Source: Clostridia bacterium (GTDB taxonomy: Bacteria; Bacillota; Sulfobacillia; SLMV01). Taken from it: a stretch of 32,866 bases of DNA. The notes under the pieces are model-generated. The model saw only the letters and a program-made list of their open reading frames with translations. It did not search any database and had not been told where the DNA came from. Shown one piece after another: positions 24,368 through 32,866 of the stretch; the stretch's first letter is position 1, and the number at the start of each line of letters is the position of its first letter. Made by a program: the position numbers and the translations under genes. The stretch lies in NCBI GenBank assembly GCA_003551365.1, contig PUMM01000092.1, positions 1 through 32,866 of the forward strand, written 5' to 3'.

Positions 24368-25534
24368 TCACATATCCATTATAACACCGTGCACGTGGTC
24401 CCGCGTCCACTCATCCACCGCCACAATTTCGTCGAGTCCCGGCTCCCGCACCGTTCGGTAATCGAGCGGCAGCTCATCCAGGGCCCTCTCAATGACGGCG
24501 GGAATGTCCAGAAATGCGATTCTGCCGCGCAGAAAGGACTCAACTGCCACTTCGTCGGCACTGACCAACACGGTGGGGTACATGCCCCCCCACCCGGCGG
24601 CCTTTCGCGCCAGGCGTAGACAGGGGAAACGTACCTCATCCGGAGCCTCAAATCTCCACTCAGAGCCCACCAGCGAGAAGTCAGTGTACCCGGGATCCTC
24701 CCATCTTGCATCATAACTGAGAGCATGCTGCACAGGATACCGCATGTCGGTGGGACCGGCGTGCGCCTTCACAGACCCATCGACAAAGCGCACCAGGGCG
24801 TGGACGGCACTCTGCGGATGCACGACCACGTCTATGCCCGCAAGCGGGAAGTCGAACAACCAGTGAGCCTCAATCACTTCCAGGCCCTTATTCATGAGCG
24901 TGGCAGAGTCGATCGATATTTTGCGTCCCATGTCCCAGCGCGGGTGAGCCAGAGCTCGCTCGGGCGTGACGTCCCGCAGCTCCTCTGCAGGGGTATCCCA
25001 GAAGGGACCCCCGGATGCAGTGAGGATAAGCCGGGCGACCTCGTCGGATTTTTCTCCCTGCAGGCACTGGTACAGAGCATTGTGTTCGCTGTCGACCGGC
25101 ACCAGTGTGGTACCCGTTCTCTGCACTTCACGCATGAGCACAGAACCCGCACAGACCACGGATTCCTTGTTGGCCAGACCCAAAACGGCGCCGACTCGAC
25201 ACGCAGCCAGGGTCGGTCGAAGTCCGGCGAAACCGGAGATGGCCGATATTATGACATCCGCCCCATCATCACTGGCCGCGCGGCACACGCCCTCCTCGCC
25301 CGCGAGTACCTCAACGCCACACTCACGTGCAGCCCGGTAGATATTTTCTGCCGCATCTTCATCGCGGAGGGCCACTACCGCCGGCGAAAACTCCCTGATC
25401 TGCTCCAGCAGACGGGCATGATTCCCCCGCGCCGTCAGCCCGTGCACCTGCAGCCGATCGGAATGCTCTGCGATCACCTGCAGTGCCTGTTCTCCCACGC
25501 TACCCGTACTACCGAGTACAGTGACGCGTCTCAC
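24368..25534 (-). CDS. dxr: 1-deoxy-D-xylulose-5-phosphate reductoisomerase
   Basis: Dxr converts DXP to MEP with NADPH, the first committed step of the MEP pathway. The 388-residue protein has the nucleotide-binding GSTGSVGEQAL, the NKESVV segment, VDSEHNALYQCL, SGGPFWDTP, and the metal/substrate loop SIDSATLMNKGLEVIEAHWLF with VHPQSAVHALV. All are intact, and length is normal. GTG start with AGGAG about 11 bases upstream. It lies between cdsA and rseP with short spacers. Confidence 0.96.
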   Translation of the reverse strand: MRRVTVLGSTGSVGEQALQVIAEHSDRLQVHGLTARGNHARLLEQIREFSPAVVALRDEDAAENIYRAARECGVEVLAGEEGVCRAASDDGADVIISAISGFAGLRPTLAACRVGAVLGLANKESVVCAGSVLMREVQRTGTTLVPVDSEHNALYQCLQGEKSDEVARLILTASGGPFWDTPAEELRDVTPERALAHPRWDMGRKISIDSATLMNKGLEVIEAHWLFDFPLAGIDVVVHPQSAVHALVRFVDGSVKAHAGPTDMRYPVQHALSYDARWEDPGYTDFSLVGSEWRFEAPDEVRFPCLRLARKAAGWGGMYPTVLVSADEVAVESFLRGRIAFLDIPAVIERALDELPLDYRTVREPGLDEIVAVDEWTRDHVHGVIMDM

Positions 25535-25558
25535 GCAGCGATCAGCTCCTCTCGCAAG

Positions 25559-26359
25559 TCACAGAATTCCCAGTTCCAGCAGAAGAAATAGGACCGGCAC
25601 GGAAAACAGCAGCCCGTCCAATCGGTCCAGGACTCCACCATGACCGGGTATCATATTGCCAGAGTCGTCAATGCGTCCGGCGCGCTTTAGCATGGATGCA
25701 AAAAGATCACCCAGCTGTGCGGTTGCAGCCAGCAGCATCCCGGCCGCGGTAAGGGCGAGCGCTGAGAACCCCACCACCAGGGCGAATATCGCCCCTGCAG
25801 CTCCCCCTGCCAACAGTCCTGCAGCTGCCCCGGCATAGGTCTTGTTGGGGCTCACCGCCGGGGATATCCTCTTCCGGCCCAGGGCTTTGCCGACGAAGTA
25901 GGCCAGAATGTCGTTGAGCCAGGTGGCGGAGATCGCCAGTATGAAGTACTCCAGCCCATCGGGCCGTCCCCGCAGCAGAAGCCAGAATACGATCAATCCC
26001 AGATAGGCAGCGGACAGCGCCCGCCAGCACATATCTCTGGTGAGATCGGCCGAGTCGGTCTCAGGTCGGAACCAGGCCGGTGCTGCGCTCAACAGGATAG
26101 CCGGCGGAGCTACGAAAAGAGCGCGAGCCCCCATGAACTGTGTCGCCAGCAGCAGCACGGTTACCAGCGCGGGGGCGATAATATCGGACGATCCGGGACT
26201 TCCCAGCTCTTTCGGTCGCATGCCCGAAAGTTCCATTGCACATAGCCAGATAATGGCGGTGCACAACGCGGCAAAGGGCAGCTGGCCGAGATACACCACG
26301 AGCAGAAACAGGGGCGCAAGTACAGCTGCTGAGATAACCCGCAGGGCAAATTTACTCAC
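25559..26359 (-). CDS. cdsA: Phosphatidate cytidylyltransferase
   Basis: CdsA makes CDP-diacylglycerol from phosphatidic acid and CTP in the membrane, feeding phospholipid synthesis. The 266-residue protein has about eight hydrophobic helices and the family signature near its C-terminus, SMLKRAGRIDDSGNMIPGHGG followed by DRLD; the usual KD pair within it reads DD. The ORF track extends 60 residues upstream into uppS, but the GTG at 26359 overlaps the uppS stop and begins at the expected VSKFALR, so I trimmed it. Translational coupling with uppS is likely. Confidence 0.93.
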   Translation of the reverse strand: MSKFALRVISAAVLAPLFLLVVYLGQLPFAALCTAIIWLCAMELSGMRPKELGSPGSSDIIAPALVTVLLLATQFMGARALFVAPPAILLSAAPAWFRPETDSADLTRDMCWRALSAAYLGLIVFWLLLRGRPDGLEYFILAISATWLNDILAYFVGKALGRKRISPAVSPNKTYAGAAAGLLAGGAAGAIFALVVGFSALALTAAGMLLAATAQLGDLFASMLKRAGRIDDSGNMIPGHGGVLDRLDGLLFSVPVLFLLLELGIL

Positions 26360-27140
26360 GAGACGTCCCCCCGTCCTGATCATCATGGATTTGTCCAAAG
26401 CGTCGTTCCCTACTCTGGTACGTGCGCAGCGCATCGTGCAGATCGGCGGGAGAAAAATCGGGCCAGAGGACGGGAGTACTGACGAACTCGGCATATGCGG
26501 CCTGATAGAGCAGGAAGTTACTGAGACGCCACTCGCCACCGGTGCGAATTATCAGATCCGGGTCGGGATACGGGTGAGTGTAAAGATGTGAGCGAAACTG
26601 ATCTTCGTCTATGTCTTCCGGGGCAATTTCTCCGTCGATCACGCGGGTCGCCAGCTTCCGCGCTGCCCGGTGCACCTCATCCCGTCCACCATAGTTCACA
26701 GCGATCATGAGGATGAGATTTTCGCCTGCCCGCGTGAACTCACTCAGACGCTGCAGCTCCCGGCGGGTGGGTGCCGGCAGAGAGGCGACATCACCTATAG
26801 AGATCACCCGAACTCCGTGCGCAGCCAGCTCTGCAGCCTCCACGGCCGCGAACTCGACCATCAGACCCATGAGCGCCTCTACTTCCTCCCGCGGACGCTC
26901 CCAGTTCTCTGTGGAAAATGCGAACGCCGACAGGTGCCCAATGCCCAGCGATATGCATTCCTCAATGGTGGATCGCAGAGCCCGGGCACCCTTTCGATGC
27001 CCCTCCACGCGCCGCAGTCCGTGCTGCCGCGCCCATCTGCCGTTGCCATCCATTATGATTCCGACGTGATCCGGCATGCGACCACGCAGAATGCTCCCGC
27101 GCTGTCGGTGCATCGAGCTTTCTGTTCCGATACTCAACAC
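26352..27140 (-). CDS. uppS: Undecaprenyl diphosphate synthase (cis-prenyltransferase)
   Basis: UppS extends farnesyl diphosphate to the C55 carrier lipid needed for peptidoglycan and other envelope polymers. The signature HVGIIMDGNGRWARQHGL (catalytic Asp), FAFSTENWERP, AVNYGGRDEV and IRTGGEWRLSNFLLYQ are all present. The start is uncertain: the GTG at 27140 overlaps the upstream small ORF's stop region and gives 262 residues, while the ATG at 27113 would give 253; both fit the family and neither has a good ribosome site. It is cotranscribed with cdsA. Confidence 0.94.
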   Translation of the reverse strand: MLSIGTESSMHRQRGSILRGRMPDHVGIIMDGNGRWARQHGLRRVEGHRKGARALRSTIEECISLGIGHLSAFAFSTENWERPREEVEALMGLMVEFAAVEAAELAAHGVRVISIGDVASLPAPTRRELQRLSEFTRAGENLILMIAVNYGGRDEVHRAARKLATRVIDGEIAPEDIDEDQFRSHLYTHPYPDPDLIIRTGGEWRLSNFLLYQAAYAEFVSTPVLWPDFSPADLHDALRTYQSRERRFGQIHDDQDGGTSRE

Positions 27141-27414
27141 GCCCCATTCCCGTCCGGGCTATCCCCCAGAACCTCGCGGACACTGGAACTGCGGCGCTGC
27201 GCGCGACCGACGTACAGAACGACACAGTTGTCCCTCTCGCCGGGCTCCACCCAGAGCACATAGCGGTGGGTACTACAGGAGTACCGCTGGTTGGGGAGAT
27301 CACCATCCATCTTCCTCAGGCGGTAAGCTAATCCCATCTCCCCCAGCTGACAAACCGTATCTTCTTCCCGCGTCGCAAGAAACCGCGAGAGCAGTGATTC
27401 TCGTTCCGCAGTCA

Positions 27415-27415
<1 letters not shown>
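27134..27415 (-). CDS. Hypothetical 93-residue protein between frr and uppS
   Basis: The ORF fills the space between two conserved genes on the same strand. Its ATG overlaps the frr stop (TGATG), with GGAGG of the frr end placed about four bases upstream, and its stop lies within the start region of uppS, so both ends look translationally coupled. The product is soluble and charged with three cysteines and no recognised domain. A functional gene in this position is unusual, and I know no family for it. The packing is the main evidence that it is real. Confidence 0.55.
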
Positions 27416-28726
<1,311 letters not shown>

Positions 28727-28730
28727 TCAA

Positions 28731-29330
28731 TCACTCCTCGCCCACCGCAAAGCGCACAAATCGCCTGATCTGGATATTCTCGCCCAGGGTGGCGATGGCG
28801 TCCTTTAGAAGCTCATCGATCGTCATGTCGGGATCCCGCACATATGCCTGATCCAAAAGGCACACCTGAGAGTAGTACTTCTCCAGCCTACCCTCCACGA
28901 TCTTCTCTACGATGTGATCCGGTTTGCCCTCCTGCTTCGCCTGCTCGCGCAAAATTCCCTTCTCCTGATCCAGTACATCATCCGGAATGTCCTCGCGGTC
29001 GATATAGGTGGGGTCTGCCGCGGCTACCTGCAGACAGATATCGTGAGCCAGATCCTGAAAATCATCGGTGCGGGCCACAAAATCCGTCTCACAGTTGATC
29101 TCCAGCAGAACCCCGATTTTGCCCCCGAGGTGAATGTACGAGTCGACGAGACCTTCCTCCGTGGTCCTCCCGGCCTTCTTCTGGGCCTCGGCCAGTCCCT
29201 GGGTCCGCAGGATCTCTGCCGCCTTGTCTACATCACCTGCGGATTCCTTGAGGGCTTCCTTGCAGTCCATGACTCCGGCACCCGTTGCTTCGCGTAGCTC
29301 TTTAACCTGACGTGCATTGATTTCCGCCAT
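28731..29330 (-). CDS. tsf: Elongation factor Ts
   Basis: EF-Ts recycles EF-Tu by exchanging GDP for GTP. The UBA-like N-terminus with VKELREATGAGVMDCKEAL and the core motif GVLLEINCETDFVART are clear. At 199 residues it is of the short type, with a single core subdomain, as in Thermus and several Bacillota, compared with about 280 residues in Escherichia coli. GAGGAGA lies about ten bases upstream of the ATG. Follows rpsB by about 35 bp. Confidence 0.96.
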   Translation of the reverse strand: MAEINARQVKELREATGAGVMDCKEALKESAGDVDKAAEILRTQGLAEAQKKAGRTTEEGLVDSYIHLGGKIGVLLEINCETDFVARTDDFQDLAHDICLQVAAADPTYIDREDIPDDVLDQEKGILREQAKQEGKPDHIVEKIVEGRLEKYYSQVCLLDQAYVRDPDMTIDELLKDAIATLGENIQIRRFVRFAVGEE

Positions 29331-29365
29331 ACTCTGGACATCTCCTCCTCACAATTTCTACAGCT

Positions 29366-30175
29366 TCACGCCTCGTCATCTGATTCGTCTGACGTCTCAG
29401 TAACCTCTGCGGCTACCGGCTCGTCCTTTTCCTTTACAGGAGCGTCGTCCTGTTCGGGCTTACCGGGCTTACTCGTTTCCTGTCGCACCTGTACACCCTG
29501 TCTGCCTTCCAAAACCGCATCCGCAATTCTGGATGTCAACAGGCGCACGGCTCTGATGGCATCGTCATTGCCCGGTATGACGTAATCGATCAGATCCGGA
29601 TCACAGTTGGTGTCCACTATCGACACGACTGGAATCCCGAGGCGGCGACATTCATTGATGGCAATCTCTTCTTTGCGTGGATCCACTATATACACGGCAT
29701 CGGGAATGCGGCCCATGTTCCTGATCCCGCCGAGGAATTTGTCCAGACGCTCTCTCTCCCGGGTCAGCGAGGCAACTTCTTTCTTGGGAAGCTTATCCCA
29801 CAGACCACTCTCCTCCTGTCCCTCCAGCTCCTCAAGACGCCGGATGCGGGTCTTTATGGTAGACCAATTGGTGAGCATGCCGCCCAACCAGCGCTGATTC
29901 ACGTACGGCATGCCGCAGCGGTCTGCTTCCTCCTCGATCGTCTCCTGCGCCTGTTTCTTGGTACCGACGAACAGGACCGTTCCCTCGTGAAATACCGTAT
30001 CCCGGATGAAGTTGTAGGCATCGTCCATCAGTCGTACAGTTTTCTGTAGGTCGACAATATAGATCCCATTGCGCTCCGTGAAGATATACTCCTTCATCTT
30101 GGGGTTCCAGCGGCGAGTCTGGTGACCGAAGTGTACTCCGGACTCCAGAAGCTCCTTCATAGTGACAACAGGCAT
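29366..30175 (-). CDS. rpsB: Small ribosomal subunit protein uS2
   Basis: uS2 joins the 30S subunit at the back between head and body. [22 protein letters not shown], the LRDTVFHEG-type segment (here [10 protein letters not shown]) and [12 protein letters not shown] are characteristic. The ATG at 30175 has AAAGGGG about nine bases upstream; the ORF-track start 22 codons earlier lies in the leader. The 269-residue protein has an acidic, low-complexity C-terminal tail of about 45 residues (rich in Glu and Asp), longer than in Escherichia coli and common in Bacillota of saline habitats. Confidence 0.97.
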   Translation of the reverse strand: MPVVTMKELLESGVHFGHQTRRWNPKMKEYIFTERNGIYIVDLQKTVRLMDDAYNFIRDTVFHEGTVLFVGTKKQAQETIEEEADRCGMPYVNQRWLGGMLTNWSTIKTRIRRLEELEGQEESGLWDKLPKKEVASLTRERERLDKFLGGIRNMGRIPDAVYIVDPRKEEIAINECRRLGIPVVSIVDTNCDPDLIDYVIPGNDDAIRAVRLLTSRIADAVLEGRQGVQVRQETSKPGKPEQDDAPVKEKDEPVAAEVTETSDESDDEA

Positions 30176-30294
30176 GCGTAAATTTCCCCTTTCGGTTTGG
30201 CCTCCCGCATCATCGACGGAAACCGGGACCATCTCTGGCACCGCCAGTTCCCTGAAATGCGGTGGGTGATAGAATTATCCAGTCAATTGCTATC
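30176..30294 (-). promoter_or_regulatory. Structured rpsB 5' leader, possible S2 autoregulatory RNA
   Basis: In the leader, CTGGC/GCCAG with an outer GGGA/TCCC pair (30225-30252) forms one hairpin, and a CGGTTT/AAACCG pair closes a second nearer the ribosome site. Leaders of this kind bind S2 in many bacteria. The remaining gap up to 30616 (30331-30616) shows no gene or clear terminator; a short ACTCA/TGAGT palindrome lies at 30583-30595. Confidence 0.4.
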
Positions 30295-30300
30295 CATCTT

Positions 30301-30330
30301 CTTATACCACAAGCACCGCAGGCAGTTCAA
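30301..30330 (-). promoter_or_regulatory. Sigma-A-type promoter for rpsB
   Basis: On the minus strand TTGAAC and TATAAG lie 18 bp apart, with TGG just before the -10 giving an extended-10 element. Transcription should start near 30294, leaving a leader of about 120 nt. Confidence 0.7.
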
Positions 30331-30616
30331 CAATCGGGGGATGCTGACGACATCCGAAATCTTCCGCACTCCGCCCGTCCGGCCTGCGCTGCGGGCACAC
30401 GGCGCATTCTCCACTTCACCCGCACCGGAGCACCAGTATGGCATCACGTTGCTCGGGCAAAAAGGCAGGCTGTGCCGAGACAGCGGATGGTCATCGTCAG
30501 ATGTGCTGCAAGGCGAACCATCGGATGGGCGCTGCGGTCAGAAGGCAATACCCCGGCAAAGGGCAGCTGGAGGCATCTTTACACTCATGATGAGTCATGC
30601 GAGCCGGGTTGCGGTT

Positions 30617-31174
30617 TCAGGGAACCACTTCCCCATCATCCAGATCGTCTGCCGGTACTATGCGCACCGGCACCGCGAGTGGTCCGGGAAGCTGCACGTT
30701 GAATCGCATGAGAGAGGAGTTTTCCATGATGGCCTTCAGGCCCTCTTCCGTCCCGCCGCTCAATTGCTCGAGCCGCTCCTCCCACTGCAGATTCTGCACC
30801 CAGGTCTGCATCTCCCCCGCCAGACTCTCCCGCAGCTGCTCCTCCAGGCGCTCAATGACCTCGTCGGGCAGCGGAATCTCCACACCGTATATCGTCAGAG
30901 TGAGCTGGTCAAACGATCCCGCAACCTCTTCTGCAACCTGCGAGGGCAAATCCTCGCGCACTGAGTGGATCACTCTGGCCATTTCCGCTTCCGCCTCCTC
31001 CATGATCGCATCCTCGAGCTTCTCGCTCACGGGGGCGGGGTCGAGAGGCACAGTGAGACCATCATTAGCTATCCCCTGCAGGGTGGCAAACAGGATCCCC
31101 GCAAAGACCAACGCCGCCACGAGAAATCCCAGTGCGAACGACCCGGGTGACCAGTCCACAGGTGAATCCCCCAT
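30617..31174 (-). CDS. Single-pass membrane protein in the ylxL/swrB position
   Basis: From the ATG at 31174 the product has 185 residues. One hydrophobic helix (about residues 11-33, FALGFLVAALVFAGILFATL) is followed by a long charged, mostly helical region rich in Glu with coiled-coil character and an acidic end. No enzymatic motif is visible. It lies between the sigma-28 gene and rpsB, where Bacillus carries ylxL (swrB), a single-pass membrane protein that promotes flagellar basal-body activation; sequence similarity to SwrB is not obvious, so the link rests on position and topology. The ATG is only about ten bases downstream of a TATAAT, so either the start is further in (a GTG six codons later follows GGGGGAT) or transcription comes from upstream. 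Confidence 0.65.
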   Translation of the reverse strand: MGDSPVDWSPGSFALGFLVAALVFAGILFATLQGIANDGLTVPLDPAPVSEKLEDAIMEEAEAEMARVIHSVREDLPSQVAEEVAGSFDQLTLTIYGVEIPLPDEVIERLEEQLRESLAGEMQTWVQNLQWEERLEQLSGGTEEGLKAIMENSSLMRFNVQLPGPLAVPVRIVPADDLDDGEVVP

Positions 31175-31228
31175 TCTTCCCCTATTATACGGAGATGAAC
31201 GGGATGAATGCGGGAACCTGTACCGCAC

Positions 31229-32029
31229 CTACCAGCCAGTTTCAAACAGGTACTCCTCTTGCTGCAGCATGCCGCGCAGTTTGGTCACCGCCTTGGAATG
31301 CACCTGCGATATTCTGGAGGGTGACAGATCCATAGTTCGCGCGATCTCTGACAGGGTGAGCCCCTCGTAGTAGTACAGGGTGACCACGAGACGCTCCTGA
31401 TCCGTCAGCTCCTCAATGGCCCGGGCCAGGCTCTCGCGCTGCACCTGCCAGCTGGTGGCCTCAAATGGATCCTCCACCTCCTGGTCCGGGACTGAATCGA
31501 GGAGTGTATCCACACCGAGTGGATCGTCAGAAGACCTGCTCTCATCCAGGTAGACCAGGGCGGACTGGGATATCTGATGCAGATAGTCATGCAGCCTGTC
31601 CACCGTAATGCCCAGATAATCTGCCACTTCCTCATCGGTCGCCGGGCGACCGAGGTTGGCCCGCAGATGCTGGTGCGCCTCTTCTATGTCCCGGTTCTTG
31701 CGGCGAACTGACGCGGGTACCCAGTCCATATTTCTGACGCCATCGAGTATGGACCCACGAATGCGGGTCACGGCGTATGTTTCGAATTTGATTCCCCTTT
31801 CGATGTTGAACTTGTCCAGTGCATCGATGAGCCCGAACACGCCGTAGGTCTCCAGATCAGAGGCATGAATTTCGGCCGGCATCCCCATGGCCATCTGACC
31901 TGCGGCGTGTCGGACCAGTTCCAGGTACTGCAGTATCAGCTGCTCACGCGCCTCGGCATCGCCTTCCTCCTTGAACCTGCGCCACAGCTCAGCGTTTTCT
32001 CCCAGGTGTCGCAAGTCTATATCGGTCAA
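31229..32029 (-). CDS. sigD: Flagellar sigma factor, sigma-28 family (FliA/SigD/WhiG)
   Basis: The 266-residue protein is a group 3 sigma factor for flagellar and chemotaxis genes. Regions 2 (ETYGVFGLIDALDKFNIERGIKFETYAVTRIRGSILDGVR), 3 and 4 (the helix-turn-helix LTLSEIARTMDLSPSRISQVHSKAV) are all in order and complete, and region 1.1 is absent as usual. The start is a TTG with a weak ribosome site. It follows the PilZ and flhG genes, which fits the end of a flagellar operon. Confidence 0.93.
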   Translation of the reverse strand: MTDIDLRHLGENAELWRRFKEEGDAEAREQLILQYLELVRHAAGQMAMGMPAEIHASDLETYGVFGLIDALDKFNIERGIKFETYAVTRIRGSILDGVRNMDWVPASVRRKNRDIEEAHQHLRANLGRPATDEEVADYLGITVDRLHDYLHQISQSALVYLDESRSSDDPLGVDTLLDSVPDQEVEDPFEATSWQVQRESLARAIEELTDQERLVVTLYYYEGLTLSEIARTMDLSPSRISQVHSKAVTKLRGMLQQEEYLFETGW

Positions 32030-32044
32030 CAGTTCTCAACCCCC

Positions 32045-32716
32045 TCACATCAGTCCCAACCGCCGCATCATGAGCATCTCGCGAAAAATGAAATTTTGTA
32101 TTCTATCCTCATCGGCGGCAGCAATCTGCGTAAATTCGACGGCCCAGACGGCCGATCTATCCTTCCTACGTCCCCTGGAGCGGACCACTTTTCCCGCACA
32201 CTCAATCGTCTCATCCTCCCGCAGAAAGATGGTGAATTCGCACCTCTCACCCGTGCGCGGTGCCTGCCGCCCCCCGCGGCACAGCATCCCACCACAGCTG
32301 AGGTTTATGGTCACAGCCTCCCCTTCCTCGCCTCCTCCGCGCCTCTCGGAGGTACTTCTCCACCGCACGCGCAGACTGCACTCCCAGCGCACGTGTCGCC
32401 GGCGCTGCACCCGCTGAAACTTTTGTGGCGCAGTTATCCGCACGGTCGGGATGCCCCGCGGCCTGCGTACATCCAGTCCCTCGCATTCCGCCCGATATAC
32501 TGCATCATCCTGTGTTACGTACAGAGCAATAGTTGCTCCGCGCGAGAAGTACAGCAGTGTTCCGCCCCGGGAAGGAATCGGCATGCGCAGGGAATCCTCG
32601 CCCAGTGCCTCCACATAGGTATGGGCCATTTCGCCCTCACCGCCGTCCTCATCCATTAGGGCGAGCTGTACTCCGTCGTTGACCCGCAGCGAGACCTCTG
32701 GCGTCTGACTCATCAC
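32045..32716 (-). CDS. PilZ-domain protein with YcgR-like N-terminal domain (flagellar brake)
   Basis: The 223-residue protein has an N-terminal beta-rich YcgR_2-like domain (about residues 5-95) and a C-terminal PilZ domain that binds cyclic di-GMP. The PilZ ligands are visible as RVQRRRHVR (the RxxxR loop) and NLSCGGML (the [D/N]xSxxG motif). In Bacillota such proteins slow the flagellar motor when c-di-GMP is high. GTG at 32716 overlaps the flhG stop; the ATG at 32713 next to it is an equally likely start. The sigma-28 gene begins 15 bp after its stop. Confidence 0.9.
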   Translation of the reverse strand: MMSQTPEVSLRVNDGVQLALMDEDGGEGEMAHTYVEALGEDSLRMPIPSRGGTLLYFSRGATIALYVTQDDAVYRAECEGLDVRRPRGIPTVRITAPQKFQRVQRRRHVRWECSLRVRWRSTSERRGGGEEGEAVTINLSCGGMLCRGGRQAPRTGERCEFTIFLREDETIECAGKVVRSRGRRKDRSAVWAVEFTQIAAADEDRIQNFIFREMLMMRRLGLM

Positions 32717-32866
32717 CCCACCCCTCCCCGGCCGGACAGGAACCAGCTGAGTTTTTTGAGAAATGATCGCGCTGACGCTTCATCCTCTGCCGGCAAATCG
32801 GTCAGACTCCGGGCCATGCGCCGGATGGCTCGTGCCGCCGGGCTGCCCGGATACGCGCTCGCCAGC
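32713..32866 (-). CDS. flhG: MinD-like flagellar number regulator FlhG, C-terminal end only
   Basis: The last 50 residues of a reading frame enter from the right edge and stop at 32713. The visible end SPAARAIRRMARSLTDLP, then FLKKLSWFLSG, is typical of the C-terminus of FlhG/YlxH, the ParA/MinD-type ATPase that sets flagellar number and position. The gene neighbours (PilZ, sigma-28) agree. The ATPase motifs lie outside the window, so the call rests on the short tail and context. Confidence 0.7.
   Translation of the reverse strand, partial: LASAYPGSPAARAIRRMARSLTDLPAEDEASARSFLKKLSWFLSGRGGVG

Overview
The window looks like a chromosomal segment of a GC-rich, anaerobic, flagellated member of the Bacillota (Firmicutes). 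Three observations support this. The right-hand third carries the run flhG - PilZ - sigma-28 - membrane protein - rpsB - tsf - pyrH - frr - uppS - cdsA - dxr - rseP - ispG, which matches the Bacillus/Clostridia fla-che to rpsB to cdsA layout. leuS is controlled by a canonical leucine T-box. Strong GGAGG-type ribosome binding sites precede many GTG and TTG starts. Oxygen-sensitive ferredoxin chemistry (indolepyruvate oxidoreductase, a tungsten-type aldehyde oxidoreductase, many 4Fe-4S proteins) points to an anaerobe. Many proteins are rich in Asp and Glu, which is compatible with a haloalkaline habitat but does not prove it. The lineage below phylum cannot be named from the sequence alone.

Layout. 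(1) 1-355: the 5' part of an alphaproteobacterial-looking msrB, running out of the window and unlike everything else here; it may be a contig join or an acquired gene. (2) 475-6362, minus strand: class III aminotransferase, SRPBCC protein, GT4 glycosyltransferase, a large membrane protein with a phosphatase-like ectodomain, and a fumarylacetoacetate hydrolase-family enzyme. (3) 6629-9003, plus strand, divergent: iorA-iorB. (4) 9046-12946, plus strand: promoter, leucine T-box with terminator, leuS, and an NAD-dependent epimerase-like gene, closed by a strong hairpin facing the next operon. (5) 13003-19745, minus strand: an eight-gene redox operon. It contains a cyanophycinase-fold protein lacking its nucleophile, a 2Fe-2S subunit, an FAD/NAD oxidoreductase, a two-cluster ferredoxin, a BFD-like 2Fe-2S protein, a D-amino-acid-oxidase-fold flavoprotein, a four-cluster ferredoxin and an aldehyde:ferredoxin oxidoreductase. 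(6) 19746-20260: a gap of about 515 bp with no convincing gene. (7) 20261-32866, minus strand: two small polytopic membrane proteins flanking surE, then the conserved isoprenoid/envelope/translation/motility block.

How the genes may work together. The middle of the window reads as an amino-acid or amine catabolic module. The aminotransferase would make 2-oxo acids, IorAB would oxidise aryl-pyruvates to acyl-CoA with ferredoxin, AOR would remove aldehydes, and the dye-linked dehydrogenase-like complex (similar in composition and order to the proline/hydroxyproline/HCN-synthase type flavoenzyme complexes) would oxidise an amino acid or amine. The joining of that dehydrogenase complex to an AorA/AorB-like pair and to a probably inactive cyanophycinase homologue in one operon is the most unusual feature here. 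Substrates are inferred, not shown by the sequence.
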